From Mesorhizobium sp. B2-7-1 (GTDB taxonomy: Bacteria; Pseudomonadota; Alphaproteobacteria; Rhizobiales; Rhizobiaceae): a stretch of 64,000 bases of DNA. A program made the translations under genes and the position numbers. The notes under the pieces are model-generated. The model saw nothing but the letters and a program-made list of their open reading frames with translations. It was not told the DNA's origin and ran no database searches. Positions 40,865 to 49,979 of this stretch are shown in pieces. The stretch covers positions 1 to 64,000 of the forward strand of contig NZ_VFUA01000017.1 of assembly GCF_006440735.1 (NCBI RefSeq). Direction: 5' to 3'. How positions within the stretch are numbered: position 1 is the first letter of the stretch; each line of letters opens with the position of its first letter.

Positions 40865-43150
40865 TCAGGCATGCAGATTGAAATCTGCGCTGCTCAGATT
40901 GTTCACCCCCAGCAGGTGGATTTCGATGACGTCCGTACCGCTTGTAATCGTCTCAGCTGACGTACCGGCATTTGCGTAGACAACGGTGTTCGTTCCATCC
41001 GTCGTCCAACCGACGCTGTGCGCGGCAAGCGTTGTCGAAGCACCTAAGTTGGTCGGAGTGCCAGTCAGATTGAGTGCGTTCAGGAAGTCGAGCTTGTCCG
41101 CCCCGTGGACGAAGTCCTGGATCGTATCGAAGGCGGCATGGGTGGAGTCGGCAACCGCCGTGTAGACGAAATGGTCGGCACCGTCGCCGCCGACCAACCA
41201 ATCAGCGTTCGCCTTTCCAATAATCGTGTCGTTGCCCGCACCACCGAAGATGTAGTCGACGGCAGAGGTTCCGGTGACGCTGTCCGTGCCTGCTCGACCG
41301 TCAGCGATAGTCGGATCGGTACTTACCAGTGTGATCGTGTTGTCGACGTTGCCCCCATTGGCGTTGCCGATCCAAACGGTGAACGACTGTGGAGCCGATG
41401 AAGCCGAATGACTGTCAGTGGCGGTGACAGTAAGAGTGCCTGTTGCCGAGCTTCCTAGTCCGACGCTGGCGGTTAGCTCTCCGTTTGCTGCAACCGCGAC
41501 TGTCCCGGACCCACTCCAGGTAGCTGCAAAGGAGACACTATCGCCTGCATCGGGATCCACGGACAAGAAGTGGCCCAGATCGACAGGATTCACGTCGGCG
41601 ATCGGAGCCGAGCTCGGAACGAAGACCGGGGCGCTCGGCGCATGGTTGGTCACGGGCTCGTCGGCACCGTTCACCGTGATATCGATCACGTGGTCCGTGC
41701 CATCGGCCGACGCCACATGGATCTGGTCGTGCGGATGGTCCGCCGAAGTCAGAGCCTGGACATTGGCCGCGGCATTGTTGAGCGTGTAGACCCAGTTTCC
41801 ACCGGCATCGATTGTCAATGAACCGTAGGTGCCGGCAATTGGATTGCTGCCATTGTGCACCTGGAACGAGCTCTGGCCCGCGTCGGGGTCGTTGACGGTC
41901 AGAGCGCCGTTTACGGTCAGCGCGGCATCCTCGGTCACGGAACCGCTGCTGCCGCCGCTGATCACAGGCGCGTCGTTGGCGCCGTCGATGTGGATGGTGA
42001 CGGTGCGGGTGTCGGTGCTGCCCTGGCCGTCATCCACCTTCACCGTGTAGGTCTCGGTCAGGTGATCGCCGGCGCCGAGCGACTGCGCCGCCGCGTTGTC
42101 GAGCGTGTAGGTCCACTTGCCGGTCTGGTCGACCGCGATCGAGCCGTAGGCGCTGCTGTTGGCGCCATCGATGCTCCAGGTGTGGCTGTCGCTGAGGTCG
42201 ACGTCGCTGAAGCCGAGCTGACCCGAGGCGGTCTGCGTGCCGTCTTCCTTGACCGTGCCGCTGTCCGTCGCCCCGGTGATCGTCACCGCGTCGTTGGCGC
42301 CGTCGATCGTAATCGTCACGTTATGCGTGGTCGTGCCGCCGTGGCCGTCGTCCGCCTTGACGGCGTAGGTCAAAGTGAGATGCTCACCCGCCGCGAGATA
42401 GTCGAAAGCTTGCGGCGTGGAATTGAACGACCAGTTGATCGCGCCAGAGGTGTGGCTGTTGTCGATGATGGGATTGCCGCCCAGCGACAGCATGTTCACG
42501 ACGTCGGCAGCGTGAAGGGAGCCGGTAGCCCCGCCCAGGGTCACTCCCGTCACCGAGGCTTTGACCGTATCATGAATGTCGACATCGCTGACAGTCAACG
42601 TGCCGTTTGTCGACAAAGGGGAGTTTGTTTCGTTAAGCGTGGCGGCATCGTGATCGCCGGCGGCGACGGTGATCACCGGGGCATCGTTGGTGCCGGTGAT
42701 CACAACCGAGAGCGTGCCGACGCTGAGCGTGCCGTTCGACATCTTGATCGTGTATTGGATCGTGTCCGTGAACTGCTCGCCGGCGCCGAGCGCGTTGATC
42801 TGCGCGCTTAGAGCGGTCGCGTCATAGTGAATCTTGTTGTCGGTGCCGATCCAGAATTTCGCCCCGCTCGTGCTGCTGGTTTCGACGATGTTCGCACCGT
42901 CCTGTATCAGCAGATCCTTGTTATAGTCAGCGAACGCCTTGTTGGTGACGACGATCCCAGCCCCTCCGTCGTCGTTCTTGAGGCCGTCATCCACCGAATA
43001 GATCGTCGTCTTGGTCCCGCCACCGCTTGCCGCAAGGACGTCGAACGTGAACTGAAGGCTGCCATCTTCCGTGCCGGATTGCGTCAGATCGGCTGCTGCC
43101 CCCGAATTCGAAAACGTGACGGTCGAACCTGAAACTGTCGTAGTCGCCAT
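40865..43150 (-). CDS. Secreted RTX/VCBS-repeat protein, likely adhesin
   Basis: This 761-residue protein has no classical signal peptide. It contains cadherin-like/VCBS repeats ending in the family words GTNDAPVI, DGANDAV and DGANDAPVI (about residues 150, 290, 390), then a Pro-rich linker, and near 635-665 two RTX calcium-binding nonapeptides (GGAGNDTI and GGDGADHF). The C-terminal ~100 residues resemble the serralysin-type secretion region. The start ATG at 43150 has GGGGGAA upstream. Encoded right before the type I exporter, it is the likely substrate, secreted in one step and acting at the surface or matrix. Enzyme activity is not seen. Confidence 0.87.
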   Translation of the reverse strand: MATTTVSGSTVTFSNSGAAADLTQSGTEDGSLQFTFDVLAASGGGTKTTIYSVDDGLKNDDGGAGIVVTNKAFADYNKDLLIQDGANIVETSSTSGAKFWIGTDNKIHYDATALSAQINALGAGEQFTDTIQYTIKMSNGTLSVGTLSVVITGTNDAPVITVAAGDHDAATLNETNSPLSTNGTLTVSDVDIHDTVKASVTGVTLGGATGSLHAADVVNMLSLGGNPIIDNSHTSGAINWSFNSTPQAFDYLAAGEHLTLTYAVKADDGHGGTTTHNVTITIDGANDAVTITGATDSGTVKEDGTQTASGQLGFSDVDLSDSHTWSIDGANSSAYGSIAVDQTGKWTYTLDNAAAQSLGAGDHLTETYTVKVDDGQGSTDTRTVTIHIDGANDAPVISGGSSGSVTEDAALTVNGALTVNDPDAGQSSFQVHNGSNPIAGTYGSLTIDAGGNWVYTLNNAAANVQALTSADHPHDQIHVASADGTDHVIDITVNGADEPVTNHAPSAPVFVPSSAPIADVNPVDLGHFLSVDPDAGDSVSFAATWSGSGTVAVAANGELTASVGLGSSATGTLTVTATDSHSASSAPQSFTVWIGNANGGNVDNTITLVSTDPTIADGRAGTDSVTGTSAVDYIFGGAGNDTIIGKANADWLVGGDGADHFVYTAVADSTHAAFDTIQDFVHGADKLDFLNALNLTGTPTNLGASTTLAAHSVGWTTDGTNTVVYANAGTSAETITSGTDVIEIHLLGVNNLSSADFNLHA

Positions 43151-43702
43151 TGCCAATTTCCCCCTGTGATCCCTTCGCGAACAATGGACTTGTTCGCCCC
43201 AACGGTTACCGCTGATCCTGGCGCGCGCACTTCGCCGTCGCCGCGAGCGCATGCTCCTGCCTGCGGCGGTTGGTCAGGACCAAGCCATTCTGATTGACCG
43301 AGAAGACTTCTCTCGTTGAGAGACAAAGACCCACCCCGAGCGCTTGCGCGCTCGCTCCCCAACACTCACTCCTAGCTGGCGTGCCCCTCATGTCGCCGCT
43401 ATTGCGGGACCAAGCCTGTCTATAGGCAGTTATATTAGCTTTTTATGATTTGGAAACCATAACCGCTTATATACCGGTGGGTAATGTTAACGATTTGTTA
43501 GATATTTAACGAATCGGGGATCGGCCGCTTAATGGCGTAAAACTGACGTCGCGCCGCGGCTTGGCCGTTGGCTTTGTCATACCCGGATACATATTATCGC
43601 GTGGTCCGACAGTTAATTAGAAGAATCTAATAAACCTGTCACCTGCCGATTGATGGCGCAAATCCGCCAAAGCTTCGCGCGATGTGTCCCGATGCGCGTC
43701 CG
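43151..43702. promoter_or_regulatory. Long AT-richer upstream region of the RTX operon
   Basis: About 550 bases hold no convincing gene. The stretch 43430-43640 is much richer in A and T than its surroundings and probably contains the RTX promoter, with a leader of 200-300 bases. TTAACGA occurs twice (43487-43493 and 43506-43512). TTAA-N7-TTAG at 43487-43501 differs by one base from a CtrA box (TTAA-N7-TTAA). No terminator for the RTX operon is expected here. Confidence 0.4.
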
Positions 43703-45196
43703 TCAGCCCGCCAGGCTGTCCTGCTCCGCGGCATTGGGATCACCCGGCGCCGTCGCCCAGGCGAGCTCGACCAGCGTCACGGTGCGCCGTCCGGTGCCGT
43801 CGACCTGGCAGACAATGAGCCCCTGCTCCTCGATATAGTCGAGCAGTCGCCGTGCACGACGCAGCGAATGCGAGCCGTAGGCGCGCGCGATCGCGGCGTC
43901 GCTCGGGCATGGCCAGCCCTCCTTGGCGGCGCGGGCGATCATCATGAACACGCCCTGCATGTCCTCGGGCAGCAGCGAGGCGCGCACGGAAACGTCCCGC
44001 CACGCATCGTCCTCGGCCATGTCGGAGCCGACGCCGGCGCGGGCCCGCGTCAGCATGCGGCGGAATTCCGCGAGGTCGGGCACGACCGAAGCCAGGCCCT
44101 CGATGCGGCAGCGGACCACGAACTCCTGGTAGAGCACGCCGATGACGCGGAAGCCCGCATCCGGCTCGGCCAGGATGGCGCGCAGGATGCGGTCCATCCG
44201 CTCGCGCCGCTCGGCGAGGTCCTCGGCGCTCGGCTGCGGCTCCGCCGGCTCGGGACGAATGTCCAGCGGCGCGGCCTTGGCCGCCATCAGCTGATCGAGC
44301 AAATCCGGCGAAGGCCGGCGTTGCTGCCTGACCGTCTCCGGCGGTGGCGCGGCCAGAATGATCGAGCGCGCATCCTCGAGCGCGGCTTCTGGCAGCGGCA
44401 TCAGCCGCGGCGTGCCGTTGCGCGGGCTGGTTTCGGTCTGGCCGATGCGCAGGCTGAGCGGACGGCGCGACAAGGCAGGCCCAAGCGCCATGAAATGCCC
44501 GCGCTCCAGGTCGCGGAACGCTTCGGCCTGCCGCCGCTCCATGCCGAGCAGGTCGGCCGCGCGCGCCATGTCGATATCGAGGAAGGTGCGGCCCATCAGG
44601 AAGTTGGAGGCTTCCGCCGCGACGTTCTTGGCAAGCTTCGCCAGCCGCTGCGTGGCGATGATGCCGGCAAGCCCGCGCTTGCGGCCGCGGCACATCAGAT
44701 TGGTCATGGCGCCCAGCGAGAGCTTGCGTGCCTCGTCCGAAACCTCGCCGGCGGCGGCGGGCGCGAAAAGCTGCGCTTCGTCGACCACCACCAGCATCGG
44801 ATACCAGTGGTCGCGCGCGACCTCGAACAGCCCGCCGAGGAATGCCGCGGCGCGCCGCATCTGGTTCTCGGCATCGAGCCCTTCGAGATTGAGCACCGTC
44901 GAGACACGATGGATGCGCGCCCGCTCGCCGGCCGCCTGTAGGCCGCGCTCGGTATGCTCCTCCGCATCGATCACCAGATGGCCATAGTGTTCACCCAGCG
45001 ACACAAAGTCGCCTTCGGGGTCGATGATGGTCTGCTGCACCCATGGCGCGCTCTGTTCGAGCAGCCGACGCAGCAGGTGCGACTTGCCGGAACCCGAATT
45101 GCCCTGCACCAGCAGGCGGGTGGCCAGCAGTTCCTCAAGGTCGAGGGCCGCCGGCGCGCCCGCCGTGGTCTGCCCCATCTCGATTGCAACGGTCAT
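43703..45196 (-). CDS. HerA-like P-loop ATPase (DUF87 type)
   Basis: The 497-residue cytosolic protein has Walker A GNSGSGKS (32-39), Walker B LVVVDEAQ (about residue 140) and an Arg-rich, VirB4/FtsK/HerA-like core, followed by a long variable C-terminal half with a winged-helix-like end. Members of this group occur in rhizobia as single genes; the partner and substrate are not known. It has no NurA nuclease or restriction gene beside it, so defence is not supported. The ATG at 45196 begins the gene, and no operon partner lies in the same direction. Confidence 0.8.
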   Translation of the reverse strand: MTVAIEMGQTTAGAPAALDLEELLATRLLVQGNSGSGKSHLLRRLLEQSAPWVQQTIIDPEGDFVSLGEHYGHLVIDAEEHTERGLQAAGERARIHRVSTVLNLEGLDAENQMRRAAAFLGGLFEVARDHWYPMLVVVDEAQLFAPAAAGEVSDEARKLSLGAMTNLMCRGRKRGLAGIIATQRLAKLAKNVAAEASNFLMGRTFLDIDMARAADLLGMERRQAEAFRDLERGHFMALGPALSRRPLSLRIGQTETSPRNGTPRLMPLPEAALEDARSIILAAPPPETVRQQRRPSPDLLDQLMAAKAAPLDIRPEPAEPQPSAEDLAERRERMDRILRAILAEPDAGFRVIGVLYQEFVVRCRIEGLASVVPDLAEFRRMLTRARAGVGSDMAEDDAWRDVSVRASLLPEDMQGVFMMIARAAKEGWPCPSDAAIARAYGSHSLRRARRLLDYIEEQGLIVCQVDGTGRRTVTLVELAWATAPGDPNAAEQDSLAG

Positions 45197-45412
45197 GTCT
45201 CGACTCGGATCGTCTCCCTGCGCGGGATCGGGTTATCAATCCGAGCGCGAGGCGTCGAGCACACCACGACCATTTACCGGGTGTTCCACAGCTACTCGCC
45301 CTTTGGCGGCAGGCTGTCGGCAATGACTCTGGTCGGACCACCATTTCGCTGGCGCCGGTCGGCCATTGGCGTATCATCGCTGCGGGACAGGGTTCATGGC
45401 AGGAGGAGGCCG

Positions 45413-45667
45413 ATGGACGTCGCTGCCGAAGTGCCCGTCGCCGCGTTGACGGTGCAAGATCTTGTTGCGTCTGCCCTTTCGAAATTTCGCGCCGGCGACA
45501 CCGTCTCGACGCGCGCGATGCTCAACGCCATCCGCCGCTCCGATCCAGCCTGCGACGACAGCGACGATCATCTCGTCGAGCTGATCGTCATGGCGGCAAT
45601 TGGTAAGACCATGGGTGTTGTCTTCGACCACCGCTCGCCAGACGAGCGGCTGCCGCTTCTCGCGTAG
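45413..45667 (+). CDS. Hypothetical protein (84 aa)
   Basis: A strong AGGAGGAGG site precedes the ATG at 45413. The 84-residue product (MDVAAEVPVAALTVQDLVAS...) is acidic and helical in outline, with a predicted helix-rich middle (residues 15-65) and no signal peptide or membrane span. I do not recognise a family. It is divergent from the HerA-like gene and ends close to a short palindromic repeat at 45701. The longer open frame upstream is a shadow of that gene. Confidence 0.6.
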   Translation: MDVAAEVPVAALTVQDLVASALSKFRAGDTVSTRAMLNAIRRSDPACDDSDDHLVELIVMAAIGKTMGVVFDHRSPDERLPLLA

Positions 45668-45700
45668 TGCGGACCGCTACCAGCTTTCTCAGCAAGGCGT

Positions 45701-45753
45701 GTCGAGATTCAGGTCAGGCCGAGTTTGCAGGCCGGCCTCACCTGGATATCGGC
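45701..45753. repeat. Short copy of a nested palindromic repeat (element A)
   Basis: The left arm, GAGATTCAGGTCAGGCCG, and the right arm, CGGCCTCACCTGGATATC, form imperfect inverted ends. The same arms flank the larger element at 49980-50109; here the internal segment of about 77 bases is missing, leaving GAG joined directly to TTTGCAGG. It lies between convergent gene ends (45667 and 45759) and could act as a terminator. Confidence 0.75.
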
Positions 45754-45758
45754 ATGCC

Positions 45759-46241
45759 TTAGCCCAGCGGATGCGGCATATAACCGACGAAACCCGCGAT
45801 CTTCCAGCGGCCGCCGACCTTGCGGCAGAAATAGAGCGTCTGCCATTTGAGCCGGTCGACGCCGCCGTCGGCCTTGGCGACGGAGCCGTCGAACTTCTTG
45901 TGCAGCACCGCGCGGTCGCCATCGACATCGATGTCGCGCATGTTGGTGACGCGGAACAGCGCCTCGCGCAGCGGCTCGGCGAATTTCGTCGCCGCGGTTT
46001 CCTTGGCCTGGCGCAGCCATTCGTCGCGATAGACCTCCAGCCTCGGGAACTGCAGCCGCCAGGTATCGGCGTTGGCGAGGAAATGCGCATGCATGCCGAA
46101 GAAGCTGTCGGCGACGAAATCGTCCTCGACCATCGACCAGTCCTGTCCGAGGAAGGCATCGATGTCGCGCCGCACCAGCATTTCCCACAGCGCGTGGCGG
46201 TCGGCATCGCCTTCCGGGAACGGGTTCTTGTCGAAGGTCAT
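45759..46241 (-). CDS. NTF2-like/SnoaL-type small protein
   Basis: This 160-residue protein has the pattern of the NTF2-like superfamily: an N-terminal helix set (residues 10-60, with MVEDDFVADSFFGMHAHF) and beta strands ending WKIAGFVGYMPHPLG. Such domains serve as small enzymes or ligand-binding subunits. The start ATG at 46241 has GGGGAGA upstream. It is divergent from the RidA-amidohydrolase genes and close to the flavin monooxygenase that carries a similar domain, so it may belong to the same pathway. No catalytic residues can be assigned. Confidence 0.75.
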   Translation of the reverse strand: MTFDKNPFPEGDADRHALWEMLVRRDIDAFLGQDWSMVEDDFVADSFFGMHAHFLANADTWRLQFPRLEVYRDEWLRQAKETAATKFAEPLREALFRVTNMRDIDVDGDRAVLHKKFDGSVAKADGGVDRLKWQTLYFCRKVGGRWKIAGFVGYMPHPLG

Positions 46242-46430
46242 GCTGTATCTCCCCTTCCTATATCCGCGCGGCCGGACGCAGCACCGAGCGCAAGATGCTC
46301 AGGCTCCTGTAATAAAGCAACATGGATTTCGAAAAAATGTTGCTTTCCGACATTGGCTCTATGAGGATCATGGCGACAAGCGTAGACGGCTATGTGACCG
46401 GTTCCCATCCGTCGACAAAAGGAGGCTCAC

Positions 46431-46796
46431 TTGCCCAAGCAGTGCTTTGGAAAATCCCACGTTCCGCTTTCGCCCGCCGTGCGCGCCGGCGATTTCGTCT
46501 ATGTCTCCGGCCAGGTGCCGGTGGGCGGCGACGGGCTCGTGGTGAAGGGCGGCATCGCCGAGCAGACCGAGCAGGTGCTGCAGAACGTCAAGGCGGCGCT
46601 GGCGCTCGCCGGCTGCACCATGGACGATGTGGTGAAGACCACTGTCTGGCTGGAGGATGCGCGCGATTTCGGCACCTTCAACACGGTCTACGCAAAGCAT
46701 TTCTCCAAAGACCCGCCGGCGCGCACCACGGTCGAGTCGCGCCTGATGATCGACATCAAGATCGAGGTCGAGGCGGTTGCCTACCGACCGCTCTGA
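46431..46796 (+). CDS. RidA-family deaminase
   Basis: This 121-residue protein has the RidA/YjgF trimer fold and the conserved words VYVSGQVP, TVWLED and ARTTVESRL; Arg in the last word is the usual active-site residue, binding reactive 2-iminoacids. The start is a TTG at 46431 with an excellent AAAAGGAGG site. The family hydrolyses enamines and imines, and paralogues in catabolic clusters act on pathway-specific imines. It lies 31 bases before the amidohydrolase on the same strand, so they likely act together. Confidence 0.9.
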   Translation: MPKQCFGKSHVPLSPAVRAGDFVYVSGQVPVGGDGLVVKGGIAEQTEQVLQNVKAALALAGCTMDDVVKTTVWLEDARDFGTFNTVYAKHFSKDPPARTTVESRLMIDIKIEVEAVAYRPL

Positions 46797-46827
46797 TCGC
46801 GGACACGAAGCAACAGGGAGGGCACCG

Positions 46828-48105
46828 ATGCAGTTCGATCTCCTGATCAAGGGCGGGCGCGTCATCGATCCCGCATCGGGCCTGGACGCGCAGCGCGACG
46901 TCGCCATTGCCGATGGCAGCATTGCCGCGATCGACGCCGCCATCGATGCCGAGGCGGCGCGTGAAGTGGTCGATGCCAGGGACTGCATCGTCACGCCCGG
47001 CCTCGTCGACCTGCACAGCCATGTCTATTGGGGCGGCACCTCGCTCGGCGTCGACGCCGACCGGCTCGCCGCCAAGAGCGGCACCACCACCTTCATCGAC
47101 GCCGGCAGCGCCGGCGCCGGCAATTTCCTCGGCTTTCGCCGCCATGTCATCGAGCGCTCGAAAGTCCGCATCCTGGCTTACGTCAACATCTCCTTCGCCG
47201 GCATATTCGGCTTCGCCAAGACCGTGTCGGTCGGCGAATGCAGCGATCTCAGGCTTTGCGAGCCGCGTGAAACGGTTGCCGCGGTGCGCGAGCACGCCGA
47301 TGTCGTCGTCGGCGTAAAAGTCCGCTCCGGCAAGCATGCCGGCGGCACCAGCGGCATCGCCCCGGTCGACCTCGCGCTCGAAGCCGCGGACAAGGTCGGC
47401 CTGCCGCTGATGGCGCATATCGACGAGCCGCCGCCGGGCCGCTCGGAAGTGCTGCCCAGGCTGCGGCGCGGCGATATCCTCACTCACTGCTTCCGCCCGT
47501 TCCCCAACGCGCCGGTCTTCGCTTCGGGCGCGGTGCGGCCGGACATGCGGCTGGCGCGCGAGCGCGGCGTCATCTTCGACATCGGCCACGGCATGGGCTC
47601 GTTCGACTTCGAGGTGGCGAAGGCGATGCTCGCCGAGGGTCTCGCGCCCGACGTGATCTCGAGCGATGTGCACCTTTACTGCGTCGACGGCCCGGCCTTC
47701 GACATCCTGGTCTGCATGTCCAAGCTCATGGCACTTGGCATGCCGCTGGTCGAGGTGCTGCGCGCGGCGACAGCAAATCCCGCGCAGGCGATTGCCAGGC
47801 CCGAGCTCGGTGCGCTGAAGGTCGGCGGCATCGGCGACGTCGCGGTGCTGAAGTCCCAGCCCGGCCGCTTCACCTTCGTCGATGCAGTCGGGGCGTCACT
47901 AATCGCGGATCAGCGCTTGGTTTCAAACGGCATTGTCATCGCCGGCAAATGGTGGCCGAACGAAGTGCCCGACCACAATGAGACCGAGCGTTTCGAGACG
48001 CATGCGCATCATACGCATGTGGATGTGGCGGCGAGGCATTTTGGCCCTTCATCTTCGTCATTCTGGGGCGGAGCGACGCGAAGCGGAGCGCAGACCGTAG
48101 AATGA
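46828..48105 (+). CDS. Amidohydrolase/deacetylase (Atu3266-like metallohydrolase)
   Basis: The 425-residue enzyme is an amidohydrolase-superfamily barrel resembling the Atu3266/EF0837 deacetylases. Metal ligands are visible: His63 and His65 (HSH), carboxylated Lys164 (VKVR), His197, His220 and Asp280 (SSDVH). Related enzymes hydrolyse N-acetyl amino acids or acetylated aromatic esters. The ATG at 46828 follows AGGGAGG. About the last 16 residues are encoded by a palindromic repeat (48056-48107), which has extended the protein after its natural end. With RidA and the amidase it suggests degradation of an amide- or imine-containing compound. Confidence 0.85.
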   Translation: MQFDLLIKGGRVIDPASGLDAQRDVAIADGSIAAIDAAIDAEAAREVVDARDCIVTPGLVDLHSHVYWGGTSLGVDADRLAAKSGTTTFIDAGSAGAGNFLGFRRHVIERSKVRILAYVNISFAGIFGFAKTVSVGECSDLRLCEPRETVAAVREHADVVVGVKVRSGKHAGGTSGIAPVDLALEAADKVGLPLMAHIDEPPPGRSEVLPRLRRGDILTHCFRPFPNAPVFASGAVRPDMRLARERGVIFDIGHGMGSFDFEVAKAMLAEGLAPDVISSDVHLYCVDGPAFDILVCMSKLMALGMPLVEVLRAATANPAQAIARPELGALKVGGIGDVAVLKSQPGRFTFVDAVGASLIADQRLVSNGIVIAGKWWPNEVPDHNETERFETHAHHTHVDVAARHFGPSSSSFWGGATRSGAQTVE

Positions 48106-48107
48106 CG
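48056..48107. repeat. Palindromic repeat overlapping the amidohydrolase 3' end
   Basis: CGTCATTCT and AGAATGACG close a hairpin with GC-rich GGCGGAGCGACGCGAAGCGGAGCGC inside; the longest exact block is below. The same core (GGGCGGAGC.., CGCAGACC) is found in both arms of the repeat at 57142-57322, so it is a dispersed family. It carries the stop codon of the upstream gene and ends 5 bases before the convergent monooxygenase stop, so it may also terminate both. Confidence 0.75.
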
Positions 48108-48111
48108 AACG

Positions 48112-49902
48112 TTAGGTTCGCGAATTGCTCGGCTCGCCATAAACCGCCGTCGCAATCCCTTCCATCCGCGCCTTGAGCTGCAGCGCCACATATTTCGAAT
48201 AGAAGCGCGACAGCGCCAGATTGCCGCCGTGGAACCAAAGCGCTTCCTGCCCCGTCGGCTTCCACATGTTGCGCAACTCGCCCTGCCACGGCCCCGGATC
48301 GCCCTTGACGCCGGAGCCCAGACCCCAGCACGGGCCGACCTTGTCGGCGACCTCGCGCGAAACGATCGCGGCAACCGTTTCGTTCATCGACTGGTAGCCG
48401 GTGCAGCAGACGATCGCGTCGACGGTGAGCTCGCTGCCGTCCTCGAACAGGATGCCGTTCGGCGTCAGCGTCTTGATGCCGACGCCGCTCTTCACCTTGA
48501 TCTCACCGTTCAGGATCAGCTCGCAGGCGCCGACATCGATGTAGTAGCCGGAGCCTGTCCGGTAGGCCTTCATCAACAGCCCGGTCTCGTCCTCGCCGAA
48601 GTCGATGGCGAAGCCGCTGTCGCTGAGACGCCGGTAGAAATCCGCGTCGCGCGCCCTGATCACGTCGTAAAGCGCGCGCTGGCCCTTCGGCACCAAGGCG
48701 AAAGGCGTCGAGGCGACGATCATGTCGGCCTTGTCGGTTGTGATGCCGCGCGCCAGTGCCTTTTCCGAGAAAATCTCGAAGCCGACATCCATCAGCGTGT
48801 CGGACTTCACCACGGTCGTGGGCGAGCGCTGCACCATGGTGACCTTGGCGCCCGCTTCCCACAGATCGACGCTGACATCGTGGCCTGAGCTTGCAGCACC
48901 GATCACCGCGACGCGCTTGCCGCTGAATTTCTCGCCGGTGGCATACTGGCTGGAATGCAGGAGCTCGCCCTTGAAGCTGTCCGCGCCCGGTAGCTCGATC
49001 TGCCGCGGCGGACCGTATGCGCCGGTGGCGAAGACGATGTGCTTCGGCTTCAGCGTGACGCGCTGGCCGACGCGGTCGACCACCACGGTCCAGGCCTTTT
49101 CGGCCTCGTCATAGGCGGCGCTGATGCATTTGGTGGCGACCCAATAGTTCAGCTCCATGACGCGGGTATACATTTCCAGCCAGTCGCCCATCTTGTCCTT
49201 GGGCGTGAAGACCGGCCAGTTTTCCGGGAATGGAACATAGGGCAGATGGTCGTACCAGACCGGGTCGTGCAGAACGAGCGAACGATAGCGGTTGCGCCAG
49301 GAATCGCCGGCGCGCGCATTCTTCTCGATGACCAGCGTGGGGACGCCGAGCTGCCGCAGCCGTGCGCCCAGCATGATGCCGCCCTGCCCGCCGCCGATCA
49401 CCAGGCAATAGGGTTGCTCATGCACGCCGAGATCGCGTGCCTCGCGCGCTCGTGCTTCCGCCCAGGTCTCGCGCTTGGGGTCAGCCTTGTGGCGGATGCC
49501 GAGTGGCCGCGCCGGGCCTTTCCGCTCCTCGAAACCCTTGAGCTCGCTCATCGCCGTGAACAGCGTGCGGCAACGACCGTCCTTGAGCCGCAGGATGCCC
49601 TCGCCCCGCGCCACCGTCGTCTCGAATGTGAACCAGGTCTCGACGGTACCGTCGTCCACGCTTGGCTCTCCGGACAGGTGCCAGTGCGACGGCTGCGCCT
49701 GGTTGAGCGTGGCCTGCAGCATCTCACGGATCGCACCCTGCCCCTCCATGGTCTTGATGTTCCATGTGAAGGTCAAAAGATCGCGCCAGTAGCAATCCTG
49801 CGCGAAGAGGTTCGTCGCCGCCTCGATATCGCCGGCCTCCAGCGCCCGGCCGAATGAGCCGAGCCAGGTAGCCGCCTGTTGCGATGGTGCGATGTCGAGC
49901 AT
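48112..49902 (-). CDS. Flavin-dependent monooxygenase with N-terminal NTF2-like domain
   Basis: This 596-residue fusion has an NTF2-like domain (about residues 15-125) joined to a flavin monooxygenase. The FAD motif GGGQGG is at 170-175, the FMO-type F-x-G-x3-H motif at 310-316 (FKGELLH), and a second nucleotide motif, GAASSG, at 335-340, where the middle glycine is Ala. It should hydroxylate or oxygenate a nucleophilic substrate with NAD(P)H and O2. The ATG at 49902 has GGGAAGGA upstream; its promoter region contains the repeat at 49980-50109. The substrate is unknown. Confidence 0.85.
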   Translation of the reverse strand: MLDIAPSQQAATWLGSFGRALEAGDIEAATNLFAQDCYWRDLLTFTWNIKTMEGQGAIREMLQATLNQAQPSHWHLSGEPSVDDGTVETWFTFETTVARGEGILRLKDGRCRTLFTAMSELKGFEERKGPARPLGIRHKADPKRETWAEARAREARDLGVHEQPYCLVIGGGQGGIMLGARLRQLGVPTLVIEKNARAGDSWRNRYRSLVLHDPVWYDHLPYVPFPENWPVFTPKDKMGDWLEMYTRVMELNYWVATKCISAAYDEAEKAWTVVVDRVGQRVTLKPKHIVFATGAYGPPRQIELPGADSFKGELLHSSQYATGEKFSGKRVAVIGAASSGHDVSVDLWEAGAKVTMVQRSPTTVVKSDTLMDVGFEIFSEKALARGITTDKADMIVASTPFALVPKGQRALYDVIRARDADFYRRLSDSGFAIDFGEDETGLLMKAYRTGSGYYIDVGACELILNGEIKVKSGVGIKTLTPNGILFEDGSELTVDAIVCCTGYQSMNETVAAIVSREVADKVGPCWGLGSGVKGDPGPWQGELRNMWKPTGQEALWFHGGNLALSRFYSKYVALQLKARMEGIATAVYGEPSNSRT

Positions 49903-49979
49903 TTTTGTCCTTCCCTTCAAATATCGATTGGCATCGCCAAGCTCCATCTGGCGATGTCAAGAAAGTGCGCCTTGAGGCG

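Noticed and set aside
43703..45196. HerA-like ATPase as part of an anti-phage system
   Set aside because: No nuclease, Sir2, NurA or restriction gene lies beside it; the neighbours are metabolic or secretion genes.
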